34,719 bases of DNA from a bacterium (GCA_025782395.1 JALGZD010000148.1:1-34719); one strand, 5' to 3'. Shown: positions 1-8,571, counted from the stretch's first letter. Numbers and translations are program-made. Notes: generated by a model from the sequence alone, not told the origin.

Positions 1-135
1 TGCACGAACGCGATCCCACACTTGACCCCAGGCTCTTCATGCTGTTACCGTGCGACCTCGATCGCACCTTCAGAGATGCCAAGGTGGGTCACCATCTACC
101 GGGTTTGACCGAAATTCCCCGCCCGGAGGCCTCTC
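1..135. other. Left-edge segment downstream of the SpoIID-like gene, unassigned
   Basis: I see no recognisable gene here. On the minus strand an ATG at 38-40 opens a frame that runs off the left edge, but only about 13 codons are visible, too few to judge. Bases 50-55 and 62-67 form a 6-bp inverted repeat (GTGCGA/TCGCAC, 6-base loop) without a T-tract, so it is not a convincing terminator for the long operon. Confidence 0.4.
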
Positions 136-1608
136 CTAGTCCCAGTAGCCTGAGGGCGTGGCAATCCGGATGCCGGGATAGTAGTGCTTGAGTATCTGCT
201 CGTACGAGAAGCCCCGGCGCGCCATCCCGAGCGCTCCGTGCTGGCACATGCCGACGCCGTGGCCGTACCCGCGGCCCTTTGCTTGGGCGCGCGCCACCCG
301 TCCGCCGCGCAGGGACACGTCGAGGTCGAACCACGAACTCCAGAGGATACTGTCAGAGCCCGGCCTCCTCAGGAGCCGGCGCACCCGGTCGCCGTGGACT
401 CTATAGTCGCCGATATCGGTCTCAACTCTGAGCCACTTGATCCTGCCTGATGGCGCTCGATCAGTGATCGTCAGATCTCGCACTTCGCCGATCGAGCCTC
501 GCACCGGTGTGGAAGCGACATCCGGAAGATAGCGGCGGACGACATTGAGGATCTCATCTCCGTCCCACTCTGCGCTCCACTTGAAGTTTCGCGATTCGTT
601 GCAGTAGGCCCGGTCCAGGTCTGCCATTCCGCCAGGCGTGTCCAGCACGGAGATGAGATACGGCACAGGATCAAGCCCCCATACCTCCTGGCGCGCCTCG
701 GTTCTTCCGCCGCAACACGATGAGAAATAGGCGTCGATCGGCTGTCCCCCGTGGAACGCCACGAGACCAGCCGTCTCAAGTATGGCCCTGTCGCTGGTGG
801 GATCCTCAGCATCACGCCCGCCGTATGCCTGGTCTGCGATCGTTGAGTGAAGATCGAAGTCGCCTCTCTCTCTGCCTCCTCCGCGAGCCAGAACGTATGT
901 GCGAGCTGCCACAGCCTGAGCCTTCACCGCCTCAAGCTCACGGTTCGACCTCGGTCCGATCTCCTTCGGCACCACGCCTCGCAGGTACGACTCCAGATCG
1001 ATCACGTTGACCACGGAGAGCCCCCCTGAGCTGGAGATGAAAACCTCTATCTCTCCTCTGTAGGCCACACCGTCGTGAATCATCGCTCCCTCGCCATCAG
1101 GAGTGAGACGGACCGTCCCCCGAAGCACGATACTCTCCTCCGGTCCGACCATCTGAAAGCCGTTTCCCTCGGCCCGGAACAGCCACTCGACACCCTGGGC
1201 TGATGAGATGCGTCTCGTTGACTCGGCATACACGGTCACCGTGAAAGACCCCCGTCCCGAGATGACCGCCTCTCCCACGTCGTGCCCCAATCCCACCCTC
1301 AGCACTGAACCACCTGCTGCGAGATTTCTCTCCGGCCACACCGTCCGCTCGGCTCCACCGTACCCGGCCTCGACGTGAGCGGCTTCTCGTCCGCCGCTCG
1401 GGACCGCCTCAACGTCTGCCACCGGATCTGCGGACCGTGCATCAGGCTCAGAGACGGCGTTCGCGTCCATTCCCGGAAGTGAGCAGCCCGCGAGCATCAC
1501 GCAAATGCAGAGGAGCAGTACCGGCACGTGGTGGACAAACGGAAGGGCGCCGGAAGCTCTCTCCGACGCCCTTCTGTATCTACTGCCGGTGTGCCGTCTT
1601 GAGGTCAC
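136..1608 (-). CDS. SpoIID/LytB-domain lipoprotein (putative peptidoglycan lytic transglycosylase)
   Basis: A 490-residue SpoIID-family protein. Known SpoIID cleaves glycan strands that lack stem peptides; this copy is probably anchored in a membrane facing the wall. A basic N-region (1-27), a hydrophobic stretch (about 28-40) and the lipobox LAGC with Cys42 predict lipoprotein processing. Residues about 100-200 hold the N-terminal beta-rich part. The SpoIID core follows: VVPKE with the likely catalytic Glu216, the KAQAVAARTY segment (229-238), the Cys-rich SSCCGGRT (297-303), and near the end GVGMCQHGA (451-459) and HYYPG (475-479). The start is GTG, two bases after the rplQ stop, with AGGAAGG inside rplQ as ribosome binding site, so translation is probably coupled. 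It is the only cell-envelope enzyme in the cluster. Division or cell-wall remodelling is the likely role; sporulation is not implied. Confidence 0.88.
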   Translation of the reverse strand: MTSRRHTGSRYRRASERASGALPFVHHVPVLLLCICVMLAGCSLPGMDANAVSEPDARSADPVADVEAVPSGGREAAHVEAGYGGAERTVWPERNLAAGGSVLRVGLGHDVGEAVISGRGSFTVTVYAESTRRISSAQGVEWLFRAEGNGFQMVGPEESIVLRGTVRLTPDGEGAMIHDGVAYRGEIEVFISSSGGLSVVNVIDLESYLRGVVPKEIGPRSNRELEAVKAQAVAARTYVLARGGGRERGDFDLHSTIADQAYGGRDAEDPTSDRAILETAGLVAFHGGQPIDAYFSSCCGGRTEARQEVWGLDPVPYLISVLDTPGGMADLDRAYCNESRNFKWSAEWDGDEILNVVRRYLPDVASTPVRGSIGEVRDLTITDRAPSGRIKWLRVETDIGDYRVHGDRVRRLLRRPGSDSILWSSWFDLDVSLRGGRVARAQAKGRGYGHGVGMCQHGALGMARRGFSYEQILKHYYPGIRIATPSGYWD

Positions 1609-1610
1609 AC

Positions 1611-2216
1611 TCAGCCTTCCTTCTTCTCCAGGTCTTTCTCGGAGGGCACGTCCTCCGAGGAAGACACGTCTTCCGAGGGCACGTCGGACACTCCCTCACC
1701 ACTTCCCGCTCCTTCTCCAGGTGCCTCCTCTGCCACACCATCCTTGGCGTCGGCCGCAGCCTCGGCACCGTCTGCCGGTGGCTGTTCGGCTCCAGCTCTG
1801 ATGACCTCGTCCAGCTCCTCCTCGGGGCGCGGCTTGCGCTCCTTGAAGGTAACAGGCTCCATCACGAACTGCAGGATCGAAAGCGGAGCCGCGTCGCCGC
1901 GCCTGGTCTCCACCTTGACGATCCGCGTGTACCCACCCGGCCTGTCTGCATAGCGGGGGGCGATCTCATCGAAGAGCTTGGCAACGACCTTCTTACTCCG
2001 GACAACCCTCAGGACCTGACGTCTCGCCGCCAGATCATCACTGCCGCGTTTCGCGACTGTAACGAGTCTCTCGGCCAGCGAACGGAGTTCCTTCGCCTTG
2101 GCATCCGTTGTCTCAATCTGCCCGAGATCAAAGAACGTGGTCACCATGTTTCTCAGCGTGGCCTTCCTGTGACTCGACGTCCTGCCGAGCTTCCTTCCCT
2201 TTTTCCTGTGTCGCAT
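1611..2216 (-). CDS. rplQ: 50S ribosomal protein L17 with long acidic tail
   Basis: L17 binds 23S rRNA near the peptide exit region of the large subunit. Residues 1-124 match the family closely: [12 protein letters not shown] at the start, [10 protein letters not shown], and the C-terminal [10 protein letters not shown]. Bacterial L17 usually ends near here. This protein continues for about 77 residues (125-201) rich in Glu, Asp, Ala, Ser and Pro, with a repeated DVPSE pattern, and is predicted disordered. It is the last gene of the alpha group (rpsM-rpsK-rpsD-rpoA-rplQ). ATG start, with a purine-rich GGGGAGAAAGG upstream. The core assignment is certain; the role of the tail is unknown. Confidence 0.97.
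   Translation of the reverse strand: MRHRKKGRKLGRTSSHRKATLRNMVTTFFDLGQIETTDAKAKELRSLAERLVTVAKRGSDDLAARRQVLRVVRSKKVVAKLFDEIAPRYADRPGGYTRIVKVETRRGDAAPLSILQFVMEPVTFKERKPRPEEELDEVIRAGAEQPPADGAEAAADAKDGVAEEAPGEGAGSGEGVSDVPSEDVSSSEDVPSEKDLEKKEG
1639..1688 (-). repeat. Short imperfect DNA repeats coding the L17 tail
   Basis: Three spaced copies of GACGTG occur in register, two of them within a 15-base unit (GACGTGCCCTC followed by G/C then GA and A/G). They encode the DVPSE and DVSSSE repeats of the L17 tail. Replication slippage could make this segment vary in length between strains. Confidence 0.6.
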
Positions 2217-2273
2217 CTACTGCTCTACCTTTCTCCCCTCAGCGGTGTCTGCAGCTTCCCGAGTGGAGCCCGT

Positions 2274-2286
2274 CCCTACGGTAGGG
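2274..2286. repeat. Small palindrome between rpoA and rplQ
   Basis: CCCTAC and GTAGGG flank a single base in the 94-base rpoA-rplQ spacer, giving a 5-bp stem with a 3-base loop. There is no T-tract. It may be a weak mRNA hairpin or chance. Confidence 0.35.
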
Positions 2287-2310
2287 CTGGATCGGGTGGC
2301 CGAACCACGC

Positions 2311-3378
2311 CTACTCCTCCCCCGTCTCCTCAACTTCCTCGGTCTCCTCGGCTTCGGACAGCTCGGGTTCATCCTCAACGGCCGTATCAATGGCATCGTC
2401 GCCGTCGGGATTCGAGAGGTACTCCACGTCCATGCCGAAGTGCAATTCCATGTCGGACAGAATGTCGACCAGTTCCTGAAGCGACTTCCGGCCGAAATTC
2501 CTGTACTTCAACATCTCCACCTCGGCCTTTACAACCAGATCACCCAATGTGGCGATCCCTGCGTCGCGCAGGCAGTTCGACGACCTCACGGAGAGCTCGA
2601 GTTCCTCAACACTGTGCCGTAGGAGCTCCCCAAGACGCTGCTGCTCCGGATCTATCACTACCACGGCTTCCTCCTCCGGCTCCACGTCGAACGACATGAA
2701 GAGGAGCAGATGATCTTTCAGCATCTTCGCCGCGAACGACACGGCGTCCTCGGGCGTAACCGTTCCGCTCGTCCAGACCTCGACACAAAGCTTATCGTAG
2801 TCCGTACGCTGTCCGACTCGCGTGTTCTCAACCTCATAATGAACTCGTTTGACCGGCGAGAAGACCGAATCTATAGGAATGAACCCTACCGGCATGTCAT
2901 CGAACACGTGTTCCTCAGCCTGGACGTATCCCCTCCCCCCATCGATCACGATGTCCATCTCCAGACTTGCATCCGGCCCCAGCGTCGCAATGTGGAGCTC
3001 GGGGTTCATGATCTCAATGTTGGGATTGGGCTCCAAATCGGACGCCTTTATCTTGCCTTCCGCGTCGGCCTTCAGGTACAACATCTCTGGACCATCGCTG
3101 AGAAGCCGCACGTCGAGCAGTTTCAGATTGAGAATCAGCTCCGTCACGTCCTCTGTAACGCCCGGCACAACCGAGAACTCGTGCAGAACTCCCTCGATCT
3201 TGACACCGGTCACCGCTGCGCCCTGAAGAGACGAGAGCAGCACGCGCCGGAGCGAGTTCCCGATCGTGACGCCATACCCGCGCTCAAGCGGCTCCGCCCT
3301 CAGCTTCCCGTATGACCCCGTTATCGTTTCTCTTTCCCAGACGATCTCGTCTGGCATCCTTAGATTCTTCCACTTCAT
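2311..3378 (-). CDS. rpoA: DNA-directed RNA polymerase subunit alpha
   Basis: Alpha dimerises to nucleate assembly of RNA polymerase and contacts UP elements and activators. The N-terminal domain (about 1-235) shows GYGVTIGNSLRRVLLSSL (35-52) and the conserved KIEGVLHEFS region. The C-terminal domain (about 250-320) shows RSSNCLRDAGI with Arg265, the DNA-contacting position of E. coli, and NFGRKSLQEL. At 355 residues it is about 25 longer than E. coli alpha because of an acidic tail (about 324-355) rich in Glu. ATG start with GGAGG ten bases upstream. It lies between rpsD (49-base gap) and rplQ, the usual place. Confidence 0.98.
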   Translation of the reverse strand: MKWKNLRMPDEIVWERETITGSYGKLRAEPLERGYGVTIGNSLRRVLLSSLQGAAVTGVKIEGVLHEFSVVPGVTEDVTELILNLKLLDVRLLSDGPEMLYLKADAEGKIKASDLEPNPNIEIMNPELHIATLGPDASLEMDIVIDGGRGYVQAEEHVFDDMPVGFIPIDSVFSPVKRVHYEVENTRVGQRTDYDKLCVEVWTSGTVTPEDAVSFAAKMLKDHLLLFMSFDVEPEEEAVVVIDPEQQRLGELLRHSVEELELSVRSSNCLRDAGIATLGDLVVKAEVEMLKYRNFGRKSLQELVDILSDMELHFGMDVEYLSNPDGDDAIDTAVEDEPELSEAEETEEVEETGEE

Positions 3379-3427
3379 TGTCCGCCGGCCTCCTCGATGC
3401 GTTGGCCACCGTCATCGCAGTCAAAAA

Positions 3428-4060
3428 CTACCTTGAGTAGTAGTTGACGATGAGCTGCTCATTAACGGGTGTCGGAATTTGAGCTCTTGACGGGAGGTCG
3501 AGCACGCGCCCAATGAACTTCTTGGGATCGAGTTCGAGCCACTCTACCGTGCCCACGCCGGCCTTGCCGTCCACTGACTCTTTGATCTCCGGAATGTTCT
3601 TCGACCTGTCCCGCACAGTGATCTCGTCCCCAGCCCTGACCGTGTACGACGGGATGTCGACTTTCCGCCCATTGACCAGGAAATGCCCATGCACGACGAA
3701 CTCGCGCGCTGCGGACCTCGAAGGGGCGAAACCGAGTCTGTAGATAACGTTGTTCAATCTCAGTTCCAGGAGACGCATTAGATTCGCGCCGGTTACGCCC
3801 TTCTGACGCTCCGCTTCCTTGTAGTAGTTCTTGAACTGTTTCTCGAGAACGCCGTAGATCCTCTTGGCCTTCTGCTTCTCCCTGAGCTGCAGGCCGTACT
3901 CTGTCGTCTTGCGCCTGCGTCTCGTGTTACCGTGCTCGCCCGGGCCGTACGCCCTCCTCTCAAAGGCGCACTTGTCGGTCGAACAGCGCTGCCCCTTCAG
4001 GAAAAGCTTCATGCCATGGCGGCGGCACTGCTTACACCGCGGACCGTGATACGTCGCCAT
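3428..4060 (-). CDS. rpsD: 30S ribosomal protein S4
   Basis: S4 is a primary 16S rRNA-binding protein and in many bacteria represses the alpha operon. At 210 residues the length is normal. The N-terminal arm carries Cys9, Cys12, Cys26 and Cys31, the zinc-binding form. The S4 RNA-binding domain lies at about 97-160 ([20 protein letters not shown], then [16 protein letters not shown]). The protein ends in the typical [13 protein letters not shown] start. It sits 18 bases downstream of rpsK, and the operon order matches the alpha operon, so autoregulation is plausible, although I did not identify the S4 pseudoknot. Confidence 0.98.
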   Translation of the reverse strand: MATYHGPRCKQCRRHGMKLFLKGQRCSTDKCAFERRAYGPGEHGNTRRRRKTTEYGLQLREKQKAKRIYGVLEKQFKNYYKEAERQKGVTGANLMRLLELRLNNVIYRLGFAPSRSAAREFVVHGHFLVNGRKVDIPSYTVRAGDEITVRDRSKNIPEIKESVDGKAGVGTVEWLELDPKKFIGRVLDLPSRAQIPTPVNEQLIVNYYSR

Positions 4061-4078
4061 CTGGTGATCCTCCGTCTC

Positions 4079-4450
4079 CTATACCCTTCGCTTCTTTGGC
4101 GGCCTGCAGCCGTTGTGAGGAATCGGCGTCAAGTCCCTGATCGCCGATATCTTAAGGCCTGCCGCCTGCAGAGCACGAATGGCGGCCTCGCGACCGGGCC
4201 CGGGTCCCTTCACCTCGACATCAACCCGCCTCAGACCCATCGGAATCGCCTGCTCCGCGGCGTTTGCCGCCACCAGCTGCGCGACGAAACCCGTGCTCTT
4301 CTTTGAACCTCTGAATCCGACCTTGCCCGCACTGGCCCACGAAATCGTGTTTCCTCTCGAATCAGTCAGAGTCACGATCGTGTTGTTGAAGCTGGCCCTG
4401 ATGTGCGCGACACCATCGGGCTCAACCTGCTTCTTCTTGCGCTGAGCCAA
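4079..4450 (-). CDS. rpsK: 30S ribosomal protein S11
   Basis: S11 forms the platform of the small subunit near the E site and the mRNA 3' end. Its 123 residues show the family hallmarks: [19 protein letters not shown], the [14 protein letters not shown] segment, [15 protein letters not shown] and the C-terminal [14 protein letters not shown]. The start codon is TTG, giving MAQRKKKQ, with a perfect AGGAGG at 4456-4461 five bases upstream. It lies 22 bases after the rpsM stop. Confidence 0.98.
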   Translation of the reverse strand: MAQRKKKQVEPDGVAHIRASFNNTIVTLTDSRGNTISWASAGKVGFRGSKKSTGFVAQLVAANAAEQAIPMGLRRVDVEVKGPGPGREAAIRALQAAGLKISAIRDLTPIPHNGCRPPKKRRV

Positions 4451-4455
4451 CTTGA

Positions 4456-4461
4456 CCTCCT
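4456..4461 (-). promoter_or_regulatory. Ribosome binding site of rpsK
   Basis: AGGAGG lies five bases before the TTG codon at 4448-4450. It supports that rare start for S11; no ATG or GTG nearby gives a better family match. Confidence 0.8.
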
Positions 4462-4472
4462 ACACAGATGAG

Positions 4473-4856
4473 CTACTTCTTGCCCGGCGCCTTCCTCTTC
4501 CCGGCAACCGTTTTCTTCGGTCCCTTTCTGGTGCGAGCGTTGGTCTTCGTCCGCTGCCCACGAACAGGAAGACCACGCCTATGGCGCCAGCCTCTGTAAC
4601 TGCCGATATCCTTCAGGCGCTTGATGCTCAGAGAGATCTCAGTTCTGAGACTACCCTCCACGCGGTAACTGCTCTCGATAATGTTCCTGATGCGCCCGAT
4701 CTGGTCAGCCGTGAGATTCTTCACCCTCTCGTCCTGATCGATCCCCGCCTCTTGAAGAATCTTCACAGACGTCGCTGGTCCGATACCGTAGATATACGTG
4801 AGCGCAACAACGACCCTCTTATTGTCCGGTACGTCAACTCCTACAATGCGCGCCAA
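4473..4856 (-). CDS. rpsM: 30S ribosomal protein S13
   Basis: S13 sits in the small-subunit head and contacts the P-site tRNA and the large subunit. With a TTG start at 4854-4856 the protein is 127 residues and begins (M)[13 protein letters not shown], as the family does. A longer frame to 4925 would add 23 residues of Ser/Arg-rich sequence overlapping rpmJ and is rejected. [15 protein letters not shown] is the helix-two-turn-helix region. [18 protein letters not shown] is the conserved tail motif, followed by a lysine-rich end. The binding site AAGGGAGG lies nine bases upstream. First gene of the alpha group. Confidence 0.97.
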   Translation of the reverse strand: MARIVGVDVPDNKRVVVALTYIYGIGPATSVKILQEAGIDQDERVKNLTADQIGRIRNIIESSYRVEGSLRTEISLSIKRLKDIGSYRGWRHRRGLPVRGQRTKTNARTRKGPKKTVAGKRKAPGKK

Positions 4857-4865
4857 TCGAAGTAA

Positions 4866-4873
4866 CCTCCCTT
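4866..4873 (-). promoter_or_regulatory. Ribosome binding site of rpsM
   Basis: AAGGGAGG ends nine bases before TTG at 4854-4856. It decides the S13 start against the upstream in-frame ATG at 4925. Confidence 0.8.
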
Positions 4874-4881
4874 TTCCGTTG

Positions 4882-4995
4882 CTACCCCTGGACCTGCTTG
4901 TGCCGCTTGTTCTCGCAGATGACACGGATCTTTCCGTGTCTCTTGATGATCTTGCAGTGTTCGCAGATCTTCTTCACTGAAGACCGCACCTTCAT
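4882..4995 (-). CDS. rpmJ: 50S ribosomal protein L36
   Basis: A 37-residue gene: [20 protein letters not shown], then [18 protein letters not shown]36 is a small zinc-binding protein that organises 23S rRNA near helices 42, 89 and 97. The ligands Cys11, Cys14, Cys27 and His32 are all present, so this is the zinc form. ATG start with AGGAGG eight bases upstream. It sits between infA (34-base gap) and rpsM (25-base gap), its usual place. Confidence 0.97.
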   Translation of the reverse strand: MKVRSSVKKICEHCKIIKRHGKIRVICENKRHKQVQG

Positions 4996-5029
4996 AATTC
5001 CTCCTGGTCGATCGTTCTATGCATGGATT

Positions 5030-5248
5030 CTACTTGTATCTGTACGTGATGCGTCCCCGTGACCAGTCGTAGGGAGAGATCTCTACCGTCACCCTGTCGC
5101 CGGGAAGGATCTTGATGTAGTGCATACGCATCTTCCCCGAAATGTGAGCCAGAACCTTGTGTCCGTTGTCCAGCTCCACTCTGAACATGGCGTTCGGTAG
5201 CGCCTCATTCACTACGCCCTCAACGGTGATGCCCTTCTGCTTAGCCAT
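5030..5248 (-). CDS. infA: Translation initiation factor IF-1
   Basis: IF-1 is a one-domain OB-fold protein that occupies the 30S A site during initiation and helps IF-2 and IF-3. The 72 residues are the standard length. They begin [20 protein letters not shown] and contain the [20 protein letters not shown] core and the [10 protein letters not shown] end. ATG start. It lies between map (53-base gap) and rpmJ, a common arrangement in Firmicutes and many other phyla. Confidence 0.98.
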   Translation of the reverse strand: MAKQKGITVEGVVNEALPNAMFRVELDNGHKVLAHISGKMRMHYIKILPGDRVTVEISPYDWSRGRITYRYK

Positions 5249-5301
5249 CCACTCTCCCAGATCGTTCCTTCATCCGTACTTCGCACATCGCCGGGCAAAC
5301 T

Positions 5302-6048
5302 CTAGGCGATGGTCAGTATGTCGGCTCCTTCTGAGCTGACTGCCACTGTGTGCTCGAAGTGCGCCGACATCCGGCTGTCGGCCGTGACGACCGTCCAACC
5401 GTCCTCCAACGTCCTCACTCCGGGCCCGCCCGCATTGATCATCGGCTCGATCGCGAGCACCATACCGGCCTTGAGAATCGGCCCGAACCCGGGGGGACCG
5501 TAGTTGGGGACCTCGGGCGGCTCATGCAGCTCCGCTCCGACGCCGTGTCCCGCAAGCGCTCTGACCACGGAGTAGCCCCTCGACTCCGCGACCCGCTGAA
5601 TTGCATTCGAGACGTCAGAGAGATGTACCCCCTCTCTGACAACCTCGAGTCCCGCCAGGAGAGCGTCAAGCGTGGTTCCAACCAGACTCAACACCTCCTC
5701 GGGCACCTCCCCCAGGACGAAGGTCCTCGCGCCGTCGCCGACATATCCGTTCTTCCGAACGCCGATGTCGATGCCGACAATGCTCTCTTCCTCAAGGACC
5801 CTCTTCCCCGGAATCCCGTGCACTACCTCCTCGTTCACCGAGGTGCAGATCGACGCCGGGTAGCCGTGGAAACCCTTGAATTCCGGGGTTCCTCCGTGAC
5901 TTCTTATGAAATCCTCAATTTCTCTATCGAGCTCGCCCGTGGTCACGCCCGGCCCGATCAGCTCTGCCGCAAGGTCGAGGGACTGCGCAACCATTCTTGC
6001 ACTCTCGCGTATCAGCTCGATTTCTTCGCCGCTTCGTATGTTGATCAT
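5302..6048 (-). CDS. map: Methionine aminopeptidase, type I
   Basis: This enzyme removes the initiator methionine from nascent proteins when the second residue is small. The 248-residue protein has the pita-bread fold with all five metal ligands: Asp94 (GIDIG), Asp105 (VGDGA), His168 (AGHGVG), Glu201 (AIEP) and Glu232 (FEHT). His77 in VVHGIP lines the active site. There is no N-terminal zinc-finger extension and no type II insertion. The ATG overlaps the adk stop by four bases (ATGA), which predicts translational coupling. Confidence 0.98.
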   Translation of the reverse strand: MINIRSGEEIELIRESARMVAQSLDLAAELIGPGVTTGELDREIEDFIRSHGGTPEFKGFHGYPASICTSVNEEVVHGIPGKRVLEEESIVGIDIGVRKNGYVGDGARTFVLGEVPEEVLSLVGTTLDALLAGLEVVREGVHLSDVSNAIQRVAESRGYSVVRALAGHGVGAELHEPPEVPNYGPPGFGPILKAGMVLAIEPMINAGGPGVRTLEDGWTVVTADSRMSAHFEHTVAVSSEGADILTIA

Positions 6049-6713
6049 CTTGCTGCCTGTGGTCCGCTGTTACGGTTGAAGACCATCTCTATCGCTTTCT
6101 GAACCTCTTCGATGGGACGGCCGGCGTCGACTGTCTCGAGCCTGCCCTCCGAACGGTAGTACTCGATCGTCGGCCGGGTCTCCCTCTGGAACTGCTCAAA
6201 CCGATGTTCGATCTTCTCCGGTTCATCGTCCGGCCGGCGAACCAGCGGCCCGCCACAAGTGTCGCACAAGCCGTCGACCTTCGGTAGATCCGTCGTGAGA
6301 TTGTGCACGCTTCCACAGTTCGGACATGAAACGCGACTCGACAATCTCTCGACCGCGTCCTCTTCCCCGATATCGAGAAAGATGACCCGATCGATGATCT
6401 CACCGCGGTCCTCAAGCAGCTGATCCAGCCCCTCCGCCTGAGGCACCGTCCGCGGGAAACCGTCCAGAATCACCCCTGTTCCTTGCCTCTTGCGATCGAG
6501 AAGCTCGCTGATAAGCCCCAGCATGACATCGTCGGGCACAAGGCTGCCGGCGTCCATGTACTCGACCGCGCGGATCCCGAGTTCGGTTCCGTCCTCAACC
6601 GCCTCCCTCAGGAGGTCACCGGTCGAGACATGCTTGAACCCCGTCGCTGATCCCATTCGCTTCGCCTGAGTACCCTTCCCAGCACCGGGCGGCCCCAACA
6701 GCACAACGATCAC
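6045..6713 (-). CDS. adk: Adenylate kinase, long zinc-type
   Basis: Adenylate kinase catalyses ATP + AMP to 2 ADP in the cytoplasm. The P-loop GPPGAGKGT spans residues 7-15. The AMP-binding segment STGDLLR is at 30-36 and DGFPRT at 84-89. The LID carries Cys130, Cys133, Cys150 and Cys153 (CPNC and CDTC), a structural zinc site like that of Gram-positive enzymes. At 222 residues it is the long form. The start is GTG with AGGGGG five bases upstream, giving (M)IVVLLGPPGAGKGTQ. It lies between secY and map, the classical spc order. Confidence 0.98.
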   Translation of the reverse strand: MIVVLLGPPGAGKGTQAKRMGSATGFKHVSTGDLLREAVEDGTELGIRAVEYMDAGSLVPDDVMLGLISELLDRKRQGTGVILDGFPRTVPQAEGLDQLLEDRGEIIDRVIFLDIGEEDAVERLSSRVSCPNCGSVHNLTTDLPKVDGLCDTCGGPLVRRPDDEPEKIEHRFEQFQRETRPTIEYYRSEGRLETVDAGRPIEEVQKAIEMVFNRNSGPQAAR

Positions 6714-6784
6714 AACTGCCCCCTACTGCTCCTCATCTCCGCTCTGCCATGTCCGAAGTCCCGGCGGAAGCGGGAAGATGACTC

Positions 6785-8107
6785 CTAGCGCTTGCGCCCT
6801 CTTAGCTTCCCCTTTTTCATGAAGCCATCGTAGTGACGCATGAGGAGGTGCGATTCGACCTGCGACAGCGTGTCCAGTCCAACGCCGACGACGATGAGAA
6901 GACCTGTGCCGCCGAACATGAACGGCGCATTGAGCTTCAGCATCAGGAAGTACGGCAAGACCGCGACGAACGCCAGGAAGATGGCTCCGGGAAGTGTGAT
7001 CCTGGTCAGAACGCTGTCGATATAGTCGGCGGTCTTCTTGCCCGGACGCTTGCCGGGGATGAAGCCTCCGTATTTCTTCATGTTGTCGGCCAGATCAACC
7101 GGATTGAACACGATCGCCGTGTAGAAATAGGCGAAGAATATGATGATCAACACGTACAGAGTTGTGTGGATCCACTGACCCGGCTGCAGAGCCGCCGCCA
7201 TGTCCTGCATGAATGCGTTGCCGGTCATGAAACCGGCCAGCGTTGCCGGAAACATGATGAGAGCTTGCGCAAAGATGACCGGGATGACGCCTGCAGTGTT
7301 GAGTTTCAGTGGTATGTGCGTGCTCTGACCACCGTAGACTTTTCGCCCGACCACTCTTTTCGCATACTGAACCGGGATCCTGCGCTGCGCCTGCGTCATG
7401 ATAACCACGCCGGCTATGATACCGACCATGACGGCGCCCAGGAAAAACAGGCCGAAGACGCTCAGTGTACCGAGCCTGACGGCGCGGAACGTATTCAGCC
7501 AATCGTTTGGATACCTCGCCACGATACCGATAAAGATGATGAGAGAAATACCGTTCCCGATACCTCTGTCGGTTATCTGCTCGCCGAGCCACATGATGAA
7601 GACGGTACCCGCAGTCATTGTGAGCATCGTAAGCAGCGTGAATCCGAGACCCGGCGACGGCACGATCGGCAGCCCCTCCACTGAAGGCAGATGCTGCAGG
7701 TACGTGCTCATCGCGAGAGATTGCACCAGCGCCAGCAACACGGTCCCGTAGCGCGTGTACTGCGTGATTTTCTTGCGCCCTTCCTCGCCCATCTTGCTCA
7801 GCTTCTCAAAGTACGGAATGACCGCTGAGAAGAGCTGCAGAATGATCGACGCACTGATGTACGGCATGATGCCCAGTGCGAAGATAGTAGCGTTCGAGAA
7901 GGCGCCCCCCACGAACATGTCGTAGAGGCCCAGGAAGGAACCTTGTTGTGACTTGAAGTAGACCGACAGCGCACTCCCGTTGATACCTGCAGTCGGCACG
8001 TGCCCGCCGACCCTGTAGACAACCAGGATCATGAGCGTGAAGAGCACACGCCGCTTCAGCTCGGGGATCTTGAAGATGCTCTTAAGGCTCTGAAACACGT
8101 TGGGCAT
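6785..8107 (-). CDS. secY: Preprotein translocase subunit SecY
   Basis: SecY is the membrane channel for Sec-dependent export and membrane protein insertion, and partners SecE (encoded at 33872) and SecA. The 440-residue protein begins MPNVFQSLKSIFKIPELKRR. It shows about ten hydrophobic segments and conserved signatures: RVGGHVPTAGIN in TM1 and the plug region, FALGIMPYISASIILQL in TM2, GIGNGISLIIF around TM4, and KRVVGRKVYGGQSTHIPLK in the cytosolic loop. The last loop has DLADNMKKYGGFIPGKRPG. The C-terminus is basic. It follows rplO by 20 bases, as in the spc operon. Confidence 0.98.
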   Translation of the reverse strand: MPNVFQSLKSIFKIPELKRRVLFTLMILVVYRVGGHVPTAGINGSALSVYFKSQQGSFLGLYDMFVGGAFSNATIFALGIMPYISASIILQLFSAVIPYFEKLSKMGEEGRKKITQYTRYGTVLLALVQSLAMSTYLQHLPSVEGLPIVPSPGLGFTLLTMLTMTAGTVFIMWLGEQITDRGIGNGISLIIFIGIVARYPNDWLNTFRAVRLGTLSVFGLFFLGAVMVGIIAGVVIMTQAQRRIPVQYAKRVVGRKVYGGQSTHIPLKLNTAGVIPVIFAQALIMFPATLAGFMTGNAFMQDMAAALQPGQWIHTTLYVLIIIFFAYFYTAIVFNPVDLADNMKKYGGFIPGKRPGKKTADYIDSVLTRITLPGAIFLAFVAVLPYFLMLKLNAPFMFGGTGLLIVVGVGLDTLSQVESHLLMRHYDGFMKKGKLRGRKR

Positions 8108-8127
8108 GACTGGTGCCTTTCTCTACC

Positions 8128-8571
8128 TTACTTGATCAGTTCGACGGTGCCGCCGGCTGTCTCAACCTTCTCGCGCGCTTTCGCGCTGATTGCGTGAATC
8201 TTCAGATTGAGCGATCTTGAGATCTCACCGTTTGCCAGCACCTTCACGGGCTTCCTAGAACCCGAGATGATACCGCTTGCACGGAGCACATCGACCGTAA
8301 CCTCACCCTCCAGACCCGACTGCTCGAGGTTACTGATATTAATAACCTCGTATGTCTTTCTCGTGGGATTTCTGAAACCCTTGATGGGCACCCGTCGCGT
8401 GAGCGGCATCTGTCCACCCTCAAACCAGGCAGGAATGCTCCCACCCGACCGCGACTTCTGGCCCTTGTGCCCGCGTCCGCTTGTCTTGCCACGCCCGGAG
8501 CCCGGGCCGCGACCCACGCGACGCTTGGACTTGTGAGCACCCTCAGCGGGCTTGAGCTCATTCAACCTCAT
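8128..8571 (-). CDS. rplO: 50S ribosomal protein L15
   Basis: L15 is a late-assembly large-subunit protein. The 147 residues start MRLNELKPAEGAHKSKRRVG and continue with the glycine/arginine-rich extension (GRGPGSGRGKTSGRGHKGQK) that threads into 23S rRNA. The globular C-terminal half ends in the conserved GGTVELIK. ATG start. It lies between rpmD (64-base gap) and secY. Confidence 0.98.
   Translation of the reverse strand: MRLNELKPAEGAHKSKRRVGRGPGSGRGKTSGRGHKGQKSRSGGSIPAWFEGGQMPLTRRVPIKGFRNPTRKTYEVINISNLEQSGLEGEVTVDVLRASGIISGSRKPVKVLANGEISRSLNLKIHAISAKAREKVETAGGTVELIK

Noticed and set aside
50-67. Terminator at the left end of the cluster
   Set aside because: Only a 6-bp stem and no T-tract on either strand.
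1437-2699. Long plus-strand open frame of 420 codons opposite spoIID-rplQ-rpoA
   Set aside because: It lies opposite well-identified genes, is rich in Arg/Pro/Ser as antisense frames in GC-rich DNA are, and matches no family.
4857-4925. N-terminal extension of S13
   Set aside because: It overlaps rpmJ (L36) and the S13 family begins at the TTG-coded residue.
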